DNA of 7,758 nt, from assembly GCA_902489185.1 (NCBI GenBank), contig CABTZC010000091.1, forward strand, positions 1 to 7,758. Direction: 5' to 3'. Position 1 is the first letter of the stretch, and every line of letters starts with the position of its first letter. Both the position numbers and the translations under genes were made by a program. A model generated the notes under the pieces. That model saw only the letters and a program-made list of their open reading frames with translations. It was not told where the DNA came from and ran no database searches. The stretch comes from an uncultured Brevibacterium sp. Lineage in GTDB: Bacteria > Actinomycetota > Actinomycetes > Actinomycetales > Brevibacteriaceae. Below are positions 1-6,731 of the stretch, in pieces.

Positions 1-6
1 AAGCCC

Positions 7-48
7 TACGGAACACTGGGCAAGAAGCCCCTACCGTACACACTTTTT
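7..48 (+). terminator. Possible terminator-like hairpin at the left edge
   Basis: Bases 7-11 (TACGG) can pair with 34-38 (CCGTA), and 18-21 (GGGC) with 27-30 (GCCC) around a 5-nt loop. This gives a two-part stem with an asymmetric internal loop. Five T residues follow at 44-48. It could be the terminator of a gene ending left of the window, or an incidental fold in the leader of the acetyltransferase gene. The stem is weak and the T-run starts five bases after it, so this is a low-confidence call. Confidence 0.25.
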
Positions 49-78
49 GGCCTATAACCCGAATCCCCGGGAGTTAGA

Positions 79-555
79 ATGGCTCAAGCCCACTCCATAG
101 TCCGCATGACACCGGATGATTGGTCCCGCGTGCGTGCAATTCGCCTCGCATCGCTCATGGACGCTCCTGCTGCGTTTAGCGGATCGTACGAGCGAGAATC
201 TCAGGTAGACGAAGCAACATGGCGGGAACGCCTCAAAACGCTCACCATCTTCATGTGTGTAAAGCAGGGCTACGACATCGGATTCGCAACCTTCACGGTC
301 AGAGACGGTCACGCCGACCTCGGCGGCACATGGGTACACCCTGCGCACCGTGGCCACGGTGCCGTAGACGCACTAACAAACACGGTCTTCACAGAAGCCC
401 AGCACGCGGGATACACGGAAATCCAGCTGCGGGTATTTGAAGAGAACCAGCGGGCGATTGGCGCATACCTCCGTTTAGGTTTCCGCATGACCGGCGAAAT
501 CGACCGCCTGCCCGACGGTCGTGAAGCCGCATGTATGGTCCGGAAGTTTGCCTAA
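79..555 (+). CDS. GNAT family N-acetyltransferase
   Basis: A 158-residue protein of usual single-domain GNAT length, expected to be cytoplasmic and to transfer an acetyl group from acetyl-CoA to an amine; the acceptor cannot be told. Motif A is visible around residues 81-100 (LGGTWVHP followed by HRGHGA), where R91-G-H-G94 forms the acetyl-CoA pyrophosphate loop. The last loop position, usually Gly or Ala, is V96. Motif B follows at about 116-135, with N123, AIGAY and LGF, as in RimI/PhnO-like GNATs. The start is ATG 79, preceded by GGGAG at 69-73 with a 5-nt gap. A TATAAC at 53-58 could be a -10 element, but no good -35 accompanies it. The next gene starts 36 nt downstream on the same strand; no functional link between them is evident. 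Confidence 0.88.
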   Translation: MAQAHSIVRMTPDDWSRVRAIRLASLMDAPAAFSGSYERESQVDEATWRERLKTLTIFMCVKQGYDIGFATFTVRDGHADLGGTWVHPAHRGHGAVDALTNTVFTEAQHAGYTEIQLRVFEENQRAIGAYLRLGFRMTGEIDRLPDGREAACMVRKFA

Positions 556-578
556 GTTCCTTTACTGAAATAAACGAC

Positions 579-591
579 TATTGTAATTGTC
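579..591 (+). promoter_or_regulatory. Candidate -10 element for a leaderless transcript
   Basis: The 36-nt gap before the class V aminotransferase is AT-rich and holds no purine-rich ribosome binding site. TATTGT at 579-584 has the TANNNT form of an actinobacterial -10 hexamer and ends 7 nt before the ATG at 592, so transcription could begin at or beside the A of the start codon. The expected -35 region (about 556-561) reads GTTCCT and is not a good match. The call rests on spacing and on the missing Shine-Dalgarno sequence. Confidence 0.27.
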
Positions 592-1725
592 ATGACAGTT
601 AATGAACTACCTCGCCCAGACGTCGACCCCGGTGGCCTCCTCGAATACTCAGTCGTGTTCACCGACCGGTCACTTAACCACATGTCGAAACGCTTTGTGA
701 AGGTTATGCAGGAAACCCTGCACATCCTGCGTTCGACGTACAACGCGCACACGGCGACTGTGGTACCTGGCGGTGGTTCATATGCCATGGAGTCAGTGGC
801 ACGTCAGTTTGCCAATGACAAAAACGTTCTGGTTGTGCGAAACGGGCTGTTCTCCTACCGTTGGTCACAAATCTTTGACACCGGTAAGATCCCGGCGCGT
901 CACGATGTTCTCAAAGCCCAGCACATGGGCAATTGCCAGTTCGCACCAGCACCCATCGACCAGGTGGTGGCTCACATTCAAGACACAGCACCCGACCTGG
1001 TTTTCGCGCCCCACGTCGAAACCGCTGCAGGCATGCTCCTGCCTGACGACTACGTGCGCGCTCTGGCTGATGCTACACACAGCGTAGGCGGACTGTTTGT
1101 CCTCGACTGCGTGGCCTCCGGTCCGCTCTGGGTCGACATGGAAGAAGCCGGCGTGGATATCCTGGTCAGCGCACCTCAAAAAGGATGGAGCGGATCACCT
1201 GCATGCGGATACGTCATGTTCTCACAGGCAGCACGCGAACGTCTCGACTCTACGGAAACCTCGAGCTTCTCACTGGATCTGAAGAAGTGGACCAATATCT
1301 GTGACGGCTATGTCACCGGCGCACACGGCTACCACGCCACCATGCCTACCGACACCATCCAACACAACCTGGGCCTCATGAAAGAAGCCGTGGACACCGG
1401 ACTGGACGTTTTGCGCGAACGCCAGAACGACCTCGGGACCCGCATCCGTGAAGCACTTACCGAACGCGGTTTCACCTCCGTTGCCGCACCTGGGTTCGAA
1501 TCACCAACGGTCGTTGTCGTCAACACTGACCGCGATGACATCCTGCCTGCTTTTGCACGCGCCGGTGTGCAGGTCGCCGGGGGAGTGCCACTCCAGGTGG
1601 GTGAACCAGCAGACATGAAGTCGTTCCGCATCGGGCTGTTCGGTCTAGACAAGTGGGCCGACGTCGACGCGGCAGTAGATCGTTTCACGACAGCACTCGA
1701 CGCTGTGGTTGCAGAAAACCAGTAG
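592..1725 (+). CDS. Class V PLP-dependent aminotransferase (alanine-glyoxylate/serine-pyruvate type)
   Basis: A 377-residue cytoplasmic fold-type I PLP enzyme, full length for the PucG/alanine-glyoxylate aminotransferase group. A glycine-rich cofactor-phosphate segment lies at 58-66 (VVPGGGSYA) and the substrate-side HVETAAGM at 141-148. D172 in VLDCVAS should pair with the pyridine nitrogen, K197 in SAPQKGWSG should form the Schiff base, and R346 in SFRIGLFG is the likely carboxylate-binding arginine. The family moves an amino group from a small amino acid such as alanine or serine to glyoxylate or pyruvate; the true substrate is not readable. ATG 592 gives a natural family N-terminus, yet no Shine-Dalgarno sequence precedes it. 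The gene ends at TAG 1723-1725, convergent with the next gene across a 54-nt gap. No neighbouring pathway genes reveal its role. Confidence 0.9.
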   Translation: MTVNELPRPDVDPGGLLEYSVVFTDRSLNHMSKRFVKVMQETLHILRSTYNAHTATVVPGGGSYAMESVARQFANDKNVLVVRNGLFSYRWSQIFDTGKIPARHDVLKAQHMGNCQFAPAPIDQVVAHIQDTAPDLVFAPHVETAAGMLLPDDYVRALADATHSVGGLFVLDCVASGPLWVDMEEAGVDILVSAPQKGWSGSPACGYVMFSQAARERLDSTETSSFSLDLKKWTNICDGYVTGAHGYHATMPTDTIQHNLGLMKEAVDTGLDVLRERQNDLGTRIREALTERGFTSVAAPGFESPTVVVVNTDRDDILPAFARAGVQVAGGVPLQVGEPADMKSFRIGLFGLDKWADVDAAVDRFTTALDAVVAENQ

Positions 1726-1741
1726 CTGCAACGAAAGCCGT

Positions 1742-1773
1742 GGCGGGGTCGGCCTGCACTGGGCCAGCCCGCC
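1742..1773. terminator. GC-rich hairpin between convergent genes, possible shared terminator
   Basis: GGCGGG (1742-1747) pairs perfectly with CCCGCC (1768-1773), and inside it GGCC (1751-1754) pairs with GGCC (1762-1765) around a 7-nt loop, leaving a small internal loop. It sits in the 54-nt gap between the stop codons at 1723-1725 (+) and 1780-1782 (-), where a bidirectional terminator is expected. Neither side has a real T-tract: the + side reads through GTTACTTC and the - side through CTTTCGTTG. It is therefore an atypical terminator at best. Confidence 0.45.
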
Positions 1774-1779
1774 CGGCCG

Positions 1780-3006
1780 TTACTTCAACGCGTCAAGGTT
1801 GTGAGCCAGACGGTCGATTCGGTTTGCCACCTCGCGCATCTCGTCCTCCGTTTTACAAAACGACAGACGCAACGCGTGTGCCAACCGTTGTGCCACAGGG
1901 GAACCGGTTCGGCACAAACGGTTAACCGGAATCCCCGTGAACCCAAACTCCGTGGTGAGGAGCTCATTCAACGCGTGCGAATCATGCGACGTGACCTCAG
2001 CAAAATCCACCACGGTGAAGTAGCCGGCGGCCGGAACGTTGAACGTAATCCCGGGCACGCGTTCCAAAGACTCCATGAGCACATCCCGGCACCGCTTCAA
2101 TGCGTCACGGTTCTGATCGGCGAAATCCTCATGCTCGTTGAGGGCCCTCGCGATAGCTGGCTGAAGCGGGGTGCCTGACGTGTACGAAAAGAACTGCTTA
2201 AGCGCCTGGATCTGCTGACGAACCTGCGGATGCGCCACAAGCCAGCCGATCTTCCACCCGGTCACATTAAACGTTTTACCGGCCGACGACACCGTGACAA
2301 TGCGAGGCGAATCCGGGAACAGCGCCGCAACTGACACGTGCTCAGCTGGGTCAAACACCAGGTATTCGTACACCTCGTCGGTGATGAGCCACGCGTCTGC
2401 GTCCTCACATGCCTGAAAGATCCGAACCGTGTCATCGCGGTCCAGCACCATTCCCGTGGGATTGTGCGGAGTGTTGAGAAGCACGGCATCGGCAGATCCC
2501 ACCGCGGCGTCAAAGGCCGCCCAGTCTGGCTGCCAAACCCCGTCATCAAAGACCAGCGGCACGCTCACCAACCGTGCCCCAGCCATTTCACAGGCCGCCG
2601 CATAGGAGTCGTAGAACGGTTCAAACGTCAGTAACACGCCACCCGCGGGGACCAGGGCCATAATCGCCGAGGTGAGAGCCTCCGTGGCGCCCACTGTCAC
2701 CAATACATGGTCCCGGGTGACAGTGTGGTTGTACCGGCGAGAACGCTGAGCCACAATCGCGTCAAGCAACGCCGGCACCCCAGTTGGCGGTGCGTACTGG
2801 TTCATACCGGCGCGCATGAAGTGCGAGACTGCGTCGATGAGGAATTGGGGCGTGGGACTCGACGGGGCACCTTGTCCCACATTGATCGCACCGTGCTGTG
2901 CGGCTAACGCGCTCATTTCACCAAACACGGTGCCACGGATATTGCCGTTCGGGTCCAGAAGCCCCGCTGCTTCACACACCCGGTAGGGAAGTGCCTGTTC
3001 GTTCAC
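1780..3006 (-). CDS. Class I/II PLP-dependent aminotransferase (DapC / kynurenine aminotransferase-like)
   Basis: A 408-residue fold-type I aminotransferase, normal length for the family. Landmarks are NQYAPPTG (69-76), GATEAL (106-111), HNPTG (181-185) with the cofactor-binding Asn, ITDEVY (208-213) with D210 for the pyridine nitrogen, SAGKTF (241-246) with Schiff-base K244, TGWKIGW (249-255), and R380 in LRLSF as the substrate carboxylate arginine. The KTFNVTGWKIG context fits the group containing actinobacterial DapC (N-succinyldiaminopimelate aminotransferase), kynurenine/glutamine transaminases and methionine aminotransferase, and fits HisC less well. The start is GTG 3006, overlapping the hisN stop as GTGA, with GGAG ten bases upstream, so translation is probably coupled to hisN. 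It is the last gene of the minus-strand operon. Exact substrate is open, so no symbol is given. Confidence 0.9.
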   Translation of the reverse strand: MNEQALPYRVCEAAGLLDPNGNIRGTVFGEMSALAAQHGAINVGQGAPSSPTPQFLIDAVSHFMRAGMNQYAPPTGVPALLDAIVAQRSRRYNHTVTRDHVLVTVGATEALTSAIMALVPAGGVLLTFEPFYDSYAAACEMAGARLVSVPLVFDDGVWQPDWAAFDAAVGSADAVLLNTPHNPTGMVLDRDDTVRIFQACEDADAWLITDEVYEYLVFDPAEHVSVAALFPDSPRIVTVSSAGKTFNVTGWKIGWLVAHPQVRQQIQALKQFFSYTSGTPLQPAIARALNEHEDFADQNRDALKRCRDVLMESLERVPGITFNVPAAGYFTVVDFAEVTSHDSHALNELLTTEFGFTGIPVNRLCRTGSPVAQRLAHALRLSFCKTEDEMREVANRIDRLAHNLDALK

Positions 3007-3776
3007 GAAAGCAACTCCAATGCGCTACTGTGCACGAGCCCATTGGAGGCGAGCGCATTGCCGTCAAACGGGCCGGTCTTTCCGTTGAGGCTGGTGAACG
3101 TGCCACCGGCCTCGGTGACAATGGGAACGAGCGCGCCCATATCGTAGATTTCGAGTTCCGGTTCAGCTGCGAGGTCCACCGCACCTTCAGCGACCAACAT
3201 ATACGACCAGAAATCACCGTAGGCGCGTGTTCGCCACACTGCGTCACACAGTTCAAGAAGGGCCTCACGTTTACCGAGGTCTTTCCACCCGCCCAAGGAC
3301 GCGTATGAAAATGACGCGTCTTCCAGGCTCGACACCTGCGACACGTGAATCTGCACGGGAGCCGGGTCGTGTGCCATGGTGGTCCACGCACCTTCGCCCT
3401 TGCTGGCCCACCACCGGCGGTTCATTGCGGGGGCGCTGACGACTCCAAGCAAGGGTGTCTCGCCGTCGTAAAGCGAAATGAGGGTGGCGTACACGGGCAC
3501 TCCACGTACGTAGTTCTTCGTCCCGTCGATCGGGTCGATGATCCACTGCCTGGTTCCCGATCCAGTAGTGGGTTCGAACTCTTCTCCCACAATCGCGTCA
3601 TCAGGTGCGTGCAGTGAGAGCAACTCACGGAGTTTTTCCTCAACCGCACGGTCCACCGTGGTCACTGGCGTCATGTCAGGTTTGGTTTCCACCGTGAAGT
3701 CGCGGTTGTAAAACGAGTCGAGCGTCAGGTGATCTGCCGCGTCGGCAAGAGCGAGCGCTAAATCAAGGTCGTTCAC
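3003..3776 (-). CDS. hisN: Histidinol-phosphate phosphatase, inositol monophosphatase family
   Basis: A 257-residue magnesium-dependent phosphatase of the IMPase fold, full length. It should hydrolyse L-histidinol phosphate to histidinol, the step between HisC and HisD. The metal site is visible: GEE at 64-66, DPIDGT at 81-86 (D81, D84) and D212 in EIYDMGALVPIV, followed by EAGG (222-225). The stretch RTRAYGDFWSYM and EGAVD (about 182-201), together with EPELEIYD, resembles actinobacterial HisN more than generic IMPases or CysQ. The motif usually written WD reads YD here. The start is GTG 3776, supported by a strong Shine-Dalgarno (GTGGAGGAAC, core complementary to 3781-3785) 4 nt upstream. 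A 52-nt gap separates it from rsgA, and its TGA overlaps the next gene's GTG. A broader phosphatase role (inositol monophosphate) cannot be excluded. Confidence 0.87.
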   Translation of the reverse strand: MNDLDLALALADAADHLTLDSFYNRDFTVETKPDMTPVTTVDRAVEEKLRELLSLHAPDDAIVGEEFEPTTGSGTRQWIIDPIDGTKNYVRGVPVYATLISLYDGETPLLGVVSAPAMNRRWWASKGEGAWTTMAHDPAPVQIHVSQVSSLEDASFSYASLGGWKDLGKREALLELCDAVWRTRAYGDFWSYMLVAEGAVDLAAEPELEIYDMGALVPIVTEAGGTFTSLNGKTGPFDGNALASNGLVHSSALELLS

Positions 3777-3828
3777 GGTTCCTCCACGTGGTTCAGTGGT
3801 TTCAACACCGGGCGAGTCCTGTTCTACT

Positions 3829-4845
3829 TCAGTACTGCGGTGTAGAAGCCAAGTTTGTCAGTAGCCGCCTGAGCGAGTTGAGCCGGTCGCGGCCGGCGTC
3901 TCCAGCTTTACCATTTGTAACCCATGCGTCGAGCGCACAACCGGGGGAGTTCTCAGTGTGAGAACATCCTCGGGGGCATTCGGCGGTTGCAGGCACAAGT
4001 TCTTCGAACGCGTTGAGAACGGTTTCCGGCGTCACGTGTGCGAGCCCAAAACTCCGCACACCGGGAGTGTCAATGAGCCAACCTCCGTCAGGAAGCTCGA
4101 CACCCAGCGCCGATGAAGACGTATGCCGCCCCCGCCCAGTCACGTCGTTCACCGAGCCAGTCGCGCGACTCACCTGCGGAATCAACGCGTTCATCAACGT
4201 GGACTTACCCACCCCAGAGTGGCCCACCAGCACGCTGACGTGACCATCCAAAAGCCCGCGCAACTGATCCACGCGCGGCTGCCCCTGATCGTCGAATCCG
4301 CAGTCAACAATCTGCACACCACTGTGCGCGAACCGTTCCCGCAACGCGTCAGCCGGCTTCAAATCGAGTTTCGTAATAGCCAAAATCGGCGTGATTCCAG
4401 CGTCAAACGCGGCAATGAGCGTGCGGTCGATGAGCCCTTCAGACGGGTCCGGGTCCGCAGTCGCAGTCACGATCACCAGTTGGTCGGCGTTGGCCACCAA
4501 GATTCGCTCGGTGGGGTCGGTGTCGTCGGCGGTGCGTCTGAGAACCGTTGTGCGTGGCTCAATGTCCACAATTCGCGCTAAGGTTCCTTCCGCGCCCGAG
4601 GTGTCACCCACCACCCGTACCCGGTCACCGGGGACTATGGGCCGGCGTCGAAGGTGAGAGGCTCGCACTCCCGTTAAGCGGGTGCCATCGGGCAAGGCAA
4701 GCCGGTAACGACCTCGGTCAACAGAAAACACAAACCCAACAAGGGCGTCCGAATAATCTGGGCGGTCCTTTGTGCGTGGCCTGGACCCACGCCGGTTGGG
4801 GCGCGGCCGGTAGTCCTCTTCTGTGAAGTGAGAGTACCGACTCAC
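3829..4845 (-). CDS. rsgA: Ribosome small subunit-dependent GTPase A
   Basis: A 338-residue circularly permuted GTPase (YjeQ/RsgA) that checks late 30S subunit maturation in the cytoplasm. An Arg/Pro-rich basic tail (about 10-30) leads into an OB-fold (about 34-100) that contacts rRNA. The G motifs come in permuted order: TKLD (158-161, G4), then GHSGVGKST (208-216, G1/P-loop), the Thr-bearing GRGRHTSS (237-244, G2) and DTPG (259-262, G3). The C-terminal zinc finger is intact: C290, C294, H296, C303. The start is GTG 4845, which overlaps the aroA TGA as GTGA; the short basic N-terminus matches other actinobacterial RsgA proteins. It is the third gene of the minus-strand operon. No defect is seen. 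Confidence 0.95.
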   Translation of the reverse strand: MSRYSHFTEEDYRPRPNRRGSRPRTKDRPDYSDALVGFVFSVDRGRYRLALPDGTRLTGVRASHLRRRPIVPGDRVRVVGDTSGAEGTLARIVDIEPRTTVLRRTADDTDPTERILVANADQLVIVTATADPDPSEGLIDRTLIAAFDAGITPILAITKLDLKPADALRERFAHSGVQIVDCGFDDQGQPRVDQLRGLLDGHVSVLVGHSGVGKSTLMNALIPQVSRATGSVNDVTGRGRHTSSSALGVELPDGGWLIDTPGVRSFGLAHVTPETVLNAFEELVPATAECPRGCSHTENSPGCALDAWVTNGKAGDAGRDRLNSLRRLLTNLASTPQY

Positions 4846-6119
4846 GCGTTCACCACACGTTCGAACATGTCAGTGAACTGTGGCAGGGTCTTAGCCACAG
4901 TGTCGGGATCCTCAATCATGACGTCCTGTTTCAGACCTACCAGTGCTCCCGCCATGACCATGCGGTGGTCGGCGTAACTGTTCCATGTACATCCCGTGGA
5001 CACCGGCGCGGTAATAGTGAGATAGTCCGGGCCTTCTTCCACTTGAGCACCGGCCTTGGCGAGTTCGGTAGCTAGGGCTGTGAGGCGGTCGGTTTCGTGT
5101 CCGCGCAGGTGCCCGATTCCACGCAGGCGCGACGTGCCGTGCGCATGTGCAGCGATGGCTGCGACCACGGGGGTAAGTTCACCCACCTGGGAAAGGTCAA
5201 GATCAACCGGTTTTACTGTGCCGGTACCTGTGACCGTGAGGCCCGCTGGAGTCAGGTCGGCTGTTCCGCCAAACGCGCGCGCAATGTCCACGAACGCGTG
5301 TCCGGCCTGGTCAGTGTGTGTGGGCCAGTGCGGAACCGTGACAGAACCGCCGGCAATGAGTGGCACGCCCAGGAACGTCGACGCATTCGACAGGTCTGGT
5401 TCGACCGTGACATCGATCGCGTGAACAGGGCCGGGCTTGACCGCCCACGTTGTGGGGTCTGGCTGTGTGACCTCTACGCCGTACTGCTTGAGCGTGGCGA
5501 TGGTCATGTCAATGTGCGGTTTGGAAGGGACAGTCTCGCCGAGGTGTTTCACCGTCAGCCCGTCCGGGAACTTGGCCGCTGAAAGTAACAGCCCGGAGAC
5601 GAACTGGGAAGACTGGGACGCGTCAATCGTGACGGTATGGCCCACGTGTTCACCGGTCGCAATAGAAAACGGAAGGTAACCGTTTTCGGATTCCACCTTG
5701 GCACCCAAATCAGAGAGCGCGTCGAGGATCGTCTGCATGGGGCGCACACGCGCTTGAGAATCGCCATCAAAGCGAGCACGGGCACCCGTTGCCAACGCGA
5801 CGGGAGGAACAAAACGCATGACGGTACCTGCAAGACCGCAGTCGATAGCCACCTCGGTGCCATTCGTGTCAGAGCACATGATGGGGTCAACGCTCATGTC
5901 GTTGCCGTGAGGCGTAAACGTCGCTCCCAGCGCGTCAAGCGCGCGCATCATGAGTTCGGTGTCACGCGACACCAGCGGTGAGCGCACAATCGAAGGCGCA
6001 TCAGCAAGAGCCGCAAGCACAAAATAGCGGTTCGTCAGCGACTTGGACCCAGGTACATCACAGGTGGCCCGCACCGGTGCAGTTGCACGCGGAACGGGCC
6101 AGTGAGTGCGGTTTACCAC
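4842..6119 (-). CDS. aroA: 3-phosphoshikimate 1-carboxyvinyltransferase (EPSP synthase)
   Basis: A 425-residue, full-length EPSP synthase that joins phosphoenolpyruvate to shikimate 3-phosphate, the sixth step toward chorismate. Visible sites: PGSKSLTNR (23-31, K26 and R31), GLAGTVMRF (95-103, PEP loop), RVRPMQTILDAL (124-135), SQSSQFVSG (168-176, S3P contacts), VGELTP (312-317), HETDRL (341-346) and YADHRM (382-387). E314 lies where E. coli has catalytic Asp313, and F103 where E. coli has Pro101; I recall both as common in actinobacterial enzymes. The start is GTG 6119, five bases after the DoxX-like stop and without a clear Shine-Dalgarno sequence, so reinitiation from the upstream gene is likely. 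No in-frame ATG or GTG precedes it before a stop. It shares a GTGA overlap with rsgA. Confidence 0.95.
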   Translation of the reverse strand: MVNRTHWPVPRATAPVRATCDVPGSKSLTNRYFVLAALADAPSIVRSPLVSRDTELMMRALDALGATFTPHGNDMSVDPIMCSDTNGTEVAIDCGLAGTVMRFVPPVALATGARARFDGDSQARVRPMQTILDALSDLGAKVESENGYLPFSIATGEHVGHTVTIDASQSSQFVSGLLLSAAKFPDGLTVKHLGETVPSKPHIDMTIATLKQYGVEVTQPDPTTWAVKPGPVHAIDVTVEPDLSNASTFLGVPLIAGGSVTVPHWPTHTDQAGHAFVDIARAFGGTADLTPAGLTVTGTGTVKPVDLDLSQVGELTPVVAAIAAHAHGTSRLRGIGHLRGHETDRLTALATELAKAGAQVEEGPDYLTITAPVSTGCTWNSYADHRMVMAGALVGLKQDVMIEDPDTVAKTLPQFTDMFERVVNA

Positions 6120-6124
6120 CGCTA

Positions 6125-6598
6125 TCAGTTAGGGGAAACTGCGTCGACAGCCTTCGCCGAGGTGCGTTCGACTTCGCGCCACAGGTCTTCCGCCGCGTGC
6201 TGTGCGCGCCATGCGAGACCAGGCTTACCTGCGGTGTCGACCGATGCGAGGAGCGCACCACCAAGGATCGCAGTCTTTGCCAACAGGCCATCGGTGGAAC
6301 GAGTTTCCTTGTTGAGCTGCTGGCCAACGACCTCAAGCAGGTACGTGGTGACCAGAATGCTCGAGGACAGGCGTGGCATCTTGCCAATAGCAAGAAGAGA
6401 ACCTGCGGTCACCTGTGCGACACCAGTCGCGCGAGCAATGAGCGCGGGGTCAATTTCGACGTCGAACTTTTTCTTCGCAATCTTCGAAATGGGCTCAACG
6501 GAGCTTGCAGCAACATCGGGGTTCTTGACGCGGACAATTCCGTTAGCGATGTATGCGGAAGCCAGCATTGGGCGAGCAATCAACCTTACAAGTGACAC
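6125..6598 (-). CDS. DoxX family membrane protein
   Basis: With the preferred GTG start this is a 157-residue protein with about four hydrophobic stretches (residues 3-22, 53-72, 77-92, 105-121), matching the small four-helix DoxX/TQO-like membrane family. The opening SLVRLIARPMLAS and a later internal GKMPRLS fit actinobacterial DoxX members; the last 35 residues are polar and charged (WRAQHAAEDLWREVE). The family's biochemical role is poorly defined. In Mycobacterium tuberculosis a DoxX protein is linked to thiol and oxidative stress defence. The start GTG 6598 is chosen because GGAAAGG lies 8 nt upstream. An in-frame ATG at 6637 would give 170 residues, but it has no good ribosome site and lies within a candidate -10 hexamer. 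It heads the minus-strand operon and is divergent from sigR. Confidence 0.8.
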   Translation of the reverse strand: MSLVRLIARPMLASAYIANGIVRVKNPDVAASSVEPISKIAKKKFDVEIDPALIARATGVAQVTAGSLLAIGKMPRLSSSILVTTYLLEVVGQQLNKETRSTDGLLAKTAILGGALLASVDTAGKPGLAWRAQHAAEDLWREVERTSAKAVDAVSPN

Positions 6599-6606
6599 AG
6601 AAACAA

Positions 6607-6613
6607 CCTTTCC
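6607..6613 (-). promoter_or_regulatory. Ribosome binding site deciding the DoxX-like start
   Basis: Read on the minus strand this is GGAAAGG, with 8 nt before GTG 6598. The alternative ATG at 6637 is preceded by pyrimidine-rich TTATTCCCCGCGCT, with no Shine-Dalgarno match. This favours the shorter product. Confidence 0.6.
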
Positions 6614-6632
6614 GATTGGATTCGCTAGTTTC

Positions 6633-6663
6633 AGCATAGCGCGGGGAATAACCGAGGTGGCAA
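6633..6663 (-). promoter_or_regulatory. Candidate promoter of the doxX-aroA-rsgA-hisN-aminotransferase operon
   Basis: On the minus strand TTGCCA (complement of 6658-6663) and TATGCT (complement of 6633-6638) resemble housekeeping -35 and -10 boxes. The 19-nt spacer is longer than the optimum of about 17. Transcription would begin near 6625 and leave a leader of about 27 nt carrying the GGAAAGG site. It would overlap the SigR-type promoter of the opposite strand. This is an inference from motif similarity only. Confidence 0.3.
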
Positions 6664-6670
6664 AACAGTT
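6644..6670 (+). promoter_or_regulatory. SigR/SigH-type autoregulatory promoter of sigR
   Basis: GGGAAT (6644-6649), exactly 18 nt of spacer, then GTT (6668-6670, continuing GTA). The known SigR promoter consensus is GGAAT-N18-GTT, and its M. tuberculosis SigH counterpart is closely similar. A start near 6677-6680 would give a leader of about 52-55 nt before the sigR ATG. Its location directly upstream of the sigR-rsrA pair is what autoregulation in this group predicts. A search by eye found no other site this good between genes in the window. Confidence 0.72.
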
Positions 6671-6731
6671 GTACCTGACACGCACAGAGCGTCGGACAAC
6701 CCCACGCGGGGAGTACCCAAGCGAGGTGAAA

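Noticed and set aside
1801..2178. Plus-strand open frames opposite the minus-strand operon as extra genes
   Set aside because: They are antisense frames over well-supported genes, with no recognisable domains or convincing ribosome sites.
3784..3791. Palindrome CCACGTGG just upstream of hisN, as an operator
   Set aside because: It largely coincides with the strong hisN Shine-Dalgarno region, is only 8 bp and has no second copy nearby; chance or ribosome-site sequence is the simpler explanation.
6700..6711. CCCC-ACGC-GGGG mini-hairpin in the sigR leader, as a riboregulator
   Set aside because: The stem is only 4 bp in a GC-rich leader of about 55 nt, with no aptamer-like or competing structure visible.
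6102..6731. Upstream extension of the sigR frame, giving a protein of over 400 residues
   Set aside because: The extra part is antisense to the DoxX-like gene, resembles no sigma-factor domain, and would span the SigR promoter. ATG 6732 has its own ribosome site and fits SigR length.
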